Assembly (NCBI GenBank): GCA_903901975.1
Contig: CAIUTB010000146.1
Span: forward strand, 1-64,000
Direction: 5' to 3'
Length of the DNA stretch: 64,000 nucleotides
Source: an uncultured Bacteroidales bacterium
Lineage (GTDB): Bacteria; Bacteroidota; Bacteroidia; Bacteroidales; Paludibacteraceae
The position numbers and the translations under genes are program-made. Within the stretch, counting starts at the first letter, position 1. Every line of letters begins with the position of its first letter. Under the pieces are notes generated by a model. The model saw only the letters and a list, made by a program, of their open reading frames with translations, had not been told where the DNA came from and searched no databases. This document shows, piece by piece, positions 62,202 to 64,000 of this stretch.

Positions 62202-63302
62202 ATGAACAAAAGCAAGTTATTTCTAGGATTATTGTTTATGATGGCAATCATGTTGTCATGTAAAACAGATGATGTAAAGCCTTTCGTTACCCTTTCATCC
62301 AATGTGACCAGCATTTCTGAAAATGACAGCGTAGCAACAATTACTGCATCCATTGTAGTGACGTCGCAGAATGATATAGTTGTAACCCTTGACACTATTG
62401 GCAGTACGGCAAAAGGCGATAGCGTTGATTTTGTTCTCAAACCAAGCATAATTATCATTCCTGCCGGAAGTTTATCGGGAACTGCTAAATTAACTGCCAT
62501 TCCGGATAATTTAAAACAAGGAAATCAGACAGTGCTAATAACTCTAAAATCAATAGTAGGTGGAAGCTCGAACGATAATCAGAAGCTTACTATCACCATC
62601 TTAGATGATGATATCCCGGTAAAAAAGCCACCAATATTAGTTGAAGACTTTGATTACACTGCCGGTGATGCACTTACGCTTCATGGCTGGGTTATTCATA
62701 GTGCTACAACGAATCCTCTTGTGGTTACTTCTCCGGGATTGACATTTGCCGGTTATGTAGGGTCAGGCATAGGCAATGCAGCCGGAGTCAATAATACAGG
62801 CATTGATGAAAATAAACTTTTCGGAGCTCAAACAAAAGATTCCATTTATGCATCATTCATGGTGAATGCCACAGCAACTTCGGCTGCCAGTGATTACTTC
62901 TTCCATATATATGATCCTATACCAACTGGGAGTCTGGCTCATAGAGGAAGAGTTTTCATTATACCAGTATCGGGTGCACCGGGAAAAATGACTATAGGCT
63001 TCTCGTTTGGTATTTCTCCTGCACAAGCAACAATGACAACGCAATTAAATTTTGGTCAAACTTATTTGATGGTTGTTAAGTATACGGTAGTTGATGGTGC
63101 TGCCAATGATAAAGTTAGTTTGTATGTATTTGCAGATGGAGATGATTTTACAAACGAACCTACAACGCCAACTTTAGGCCCATTGACAGGAACACAGGGT
63201 GATATTGTTCCTACCGGTCTAGCGCTTCGTCAGTTTGATGCTGCTCAACGAATCACAGTCGATGGAATCAGGGTGAACACTGAATGGAATTTGAAACCAT
63301 AG
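62202..63302 (+). CDS. Lipoprotein with Calx-beta-like domain and the shared lectin-like module
   Basis: About 366 aa from MNKSKLFLGLLFMMAIMLSC, a lipoprotein signal (MLSC), used instead of the ORF-track TTG start. Residues ~25-140 form a Calx-beta-like domain (NVTSISENDSVATITASIVV...LTITILDDD). Residues ~150-366 are the same module as the two preceding genes (LVEDFDYTAGDALTLHGWVI, VTSPGLTFAGYVGSGIGNAA, LNFGQTYLMVVKYTVVDGAA). It has no type IX sorting domain, so it is held by lipid rather than by secretion. Third complete copy of the module. Confidence 0.85.
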   Translation: MNKSKLFLGLLFMMAIMLSCKTDDVKPFVTLSSNVTSISENDSVATITASIVVTSQNDIVVTLDTIGSTAKGDSVDFVLKPSIIIIPAGSLSGTAKLTAIPDNLKQGNQTVLITLKSIVGGSSNDNQKLTITILDDDIPVKKPPILVEDFDYTAGDALTLHGWVIHSATTNPLVVTSPGLTFAGYVGSGIGNAAGVNNTGIDENKLFGAQTKDSIYASFMVNATATSAASDYFFHIYDPIPTGSLAHRGRVFIIPVSGAPGKMTIGFSFGISPAQATMTTQLNFGQTYLMVVKYTVVDGAANDKVSLYVFADGDDFTNEPTTPTLGPLTGTQGDIVPTGLALRQFDAAQRITVDGIRVNTEWNLKP

Positions 63303-63349
63303 AAATTTAAACTGACTCAGTAGGTACATACATTGAAAATTTAAATTTC

Positions 63350-64000
63350 ATGAAAAAAATTCTAATTAAATTACTAATAATAAGTATTTTGGTTCCTGTG
63401 TATGTTAATGCACAGGAGTCAAAATTGCACTCCTATTCTTTTGGCGAAGGATTGACCTTTACCGATGGGAAAGATTATACAATCGACTTAGATGGTTTTG
63501 TTCAACCTTCTTACCAGGGAACACTTTTTTTAGATCCCAATCATAAAGATGTATTTAATCGTTTCCGCTTACGCAGATTAAATATGAAACTTTCGGGTGA
63601 TGTAGATCACAAAAAAATTGAATATGGTCTGCAAATTGATTTAAGCGGTACCTCTGAGACAGGGAATGCATCCAGCAGCATATTGATGGATGCCTGGGTA
63701 GCTTATAATGTAAATAAACAGTTACAAATCACCTTTGGACAGCGAAGTACACCGACTGACAACCGGGAATTAATGATGGCTTCTCAGACTTTACAATTGG
63801 TAGAAAGAAGTAAAGTTACTTCAGCTTTCGCTACGATTCGTGAATTCGGTTTGTTTTTGGATGGTACCTATAAAATTGGAAAAATGTCTTATTTGAAACC
63901 CTATCTGAATGTAACTAATGGTGATGGAATAAATGTATCCTTAAAAGATCACGGTGGATTGAAATTTGGTGGTCGATTGGATTTTCTGCCATTTGGATTA
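63350..64000 (+). CDS. OprP/OprO-like phosphate-selective porin (partial)
   Basis: Not in the ORF track because it runs off the right edge. The ATG at 63350 opens MKKILIKLLIISILVPVYVNAQ, a signal peptide, and the frame stays open for 217 codons to the end. The mature part (TDGKDYTIDLDGFVQPSYQG, NRFRLRRLNMKLSGDVDHKK, LQITFGQRSTPTDNRELMMA) has the RLRRxxxxxxG pattern and QxTxxxNRE region of outer-membrane O/P-type porins. Such porins in Bacteroidetes are often phosphate-linked or generic. The rest lies outside the window. Confidence 0.82.
   Translation, partial: MKKILIKLLIISILVPVYVNAQESKLHSYSFGEGLTFTDGKDYTIDLDGFVQPSYQGTLFLDPNHKDVFNRFRLRRLNMKLSGDVDHKKIEYGLQIDLSGTSETGNASSSILMDAWVAYNVNKQLQITFGQRSTPTDNRELMMASQTLQLVERSKVTSAFATIREFGLFLDGTYKIGKMSYLKPYLNVTNGDGINVSLKDHGGLKFGGRLDFLPFGL

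Overview
The window looks like the chromosome of an anaerobic member of the Bacteroidetes, most likely order Bacteroidales (a Paludibacter-like genus is a guess). The evidence is the recurring TAnnTTTG -7 promoter element, sometimes paired with TTTG about 19-20 bases upstream; a Bacteroides-type serine palmitoyltransferase; secreted proteins with C-terminal type IX (Por) sorting signals; outer-membrane barrel proteins; a pyruvate-family ferredoxin oxidoreductase; and moderately AT-rich DNA. There is no tRNA, rRNA or CRISPR array that I can see.

Layout. From 0 to 17.6 kb almost everything is on the minus strand: hisS, waaA, rpsO, a PAP2 phosphatase with mnmD, two outer-membrane proteins, a polyprenyl synthase, a PASTA-rluD-ddl operon, rpmH, and an operon with a metallophosphoesterase, a PDZ aspartic protease and an epimerase. 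From 17.7 kb the bias flips to the plus strand: two dehydrogenase/epimerase genes, an AT-rich gap with repeated TTATCAACA words, nadA, dusB and a PepO-like peptidase. A minus block at 28-32.6 kb holds tsaE, uvrC and mnmG, with two consensus parS (ParB-binding) palindromes between uvrC and mnmG. The strand flip, parS sites, rpmH and mnmG together suggest the window lies near the replication origin. At 33-37.3 kb there is an accessory segment: a large PLD-helicase-DUF3427 gene, a small partner gene, and a frameshifted REP-associated (Y1) transposase that carries an array of palindromes inside its own coding region. From 37.6 to 43 kb come iorA-iorB, an unrecognised internally duplicated protein, a small Tat-exported protein and asd. 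From 43 to 55 kb come a lamin-tail cell-surface protein, four tandem FKBP/Mip paralogues (one without its catalytic domain), an Lrp regulator, serine palmitoyltransferase, an ABC-F protein, folB and trpS. The final 9 kb starts with a MocR regulator divergent from dcuC-iadA (probable isoaspartyl-dipeptide use) and continues into a family of related secreted proteins and the start of a porin.

The most unusual feature is a family of short inverted-repeat elements with CCCCTTTAGGGGTTAGGGG arms. At least nine lie directly before gene starts, always with the same arm facing the gene. In nadA and the U32 peptidase gene the element itself supplies the start codon and the first ~20 codons, so two unrelated enzymes begin with nearly the same peptide. 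A different nested inverted-repeat element lies after nadA. I ran no searches; family names come from motif recognition.
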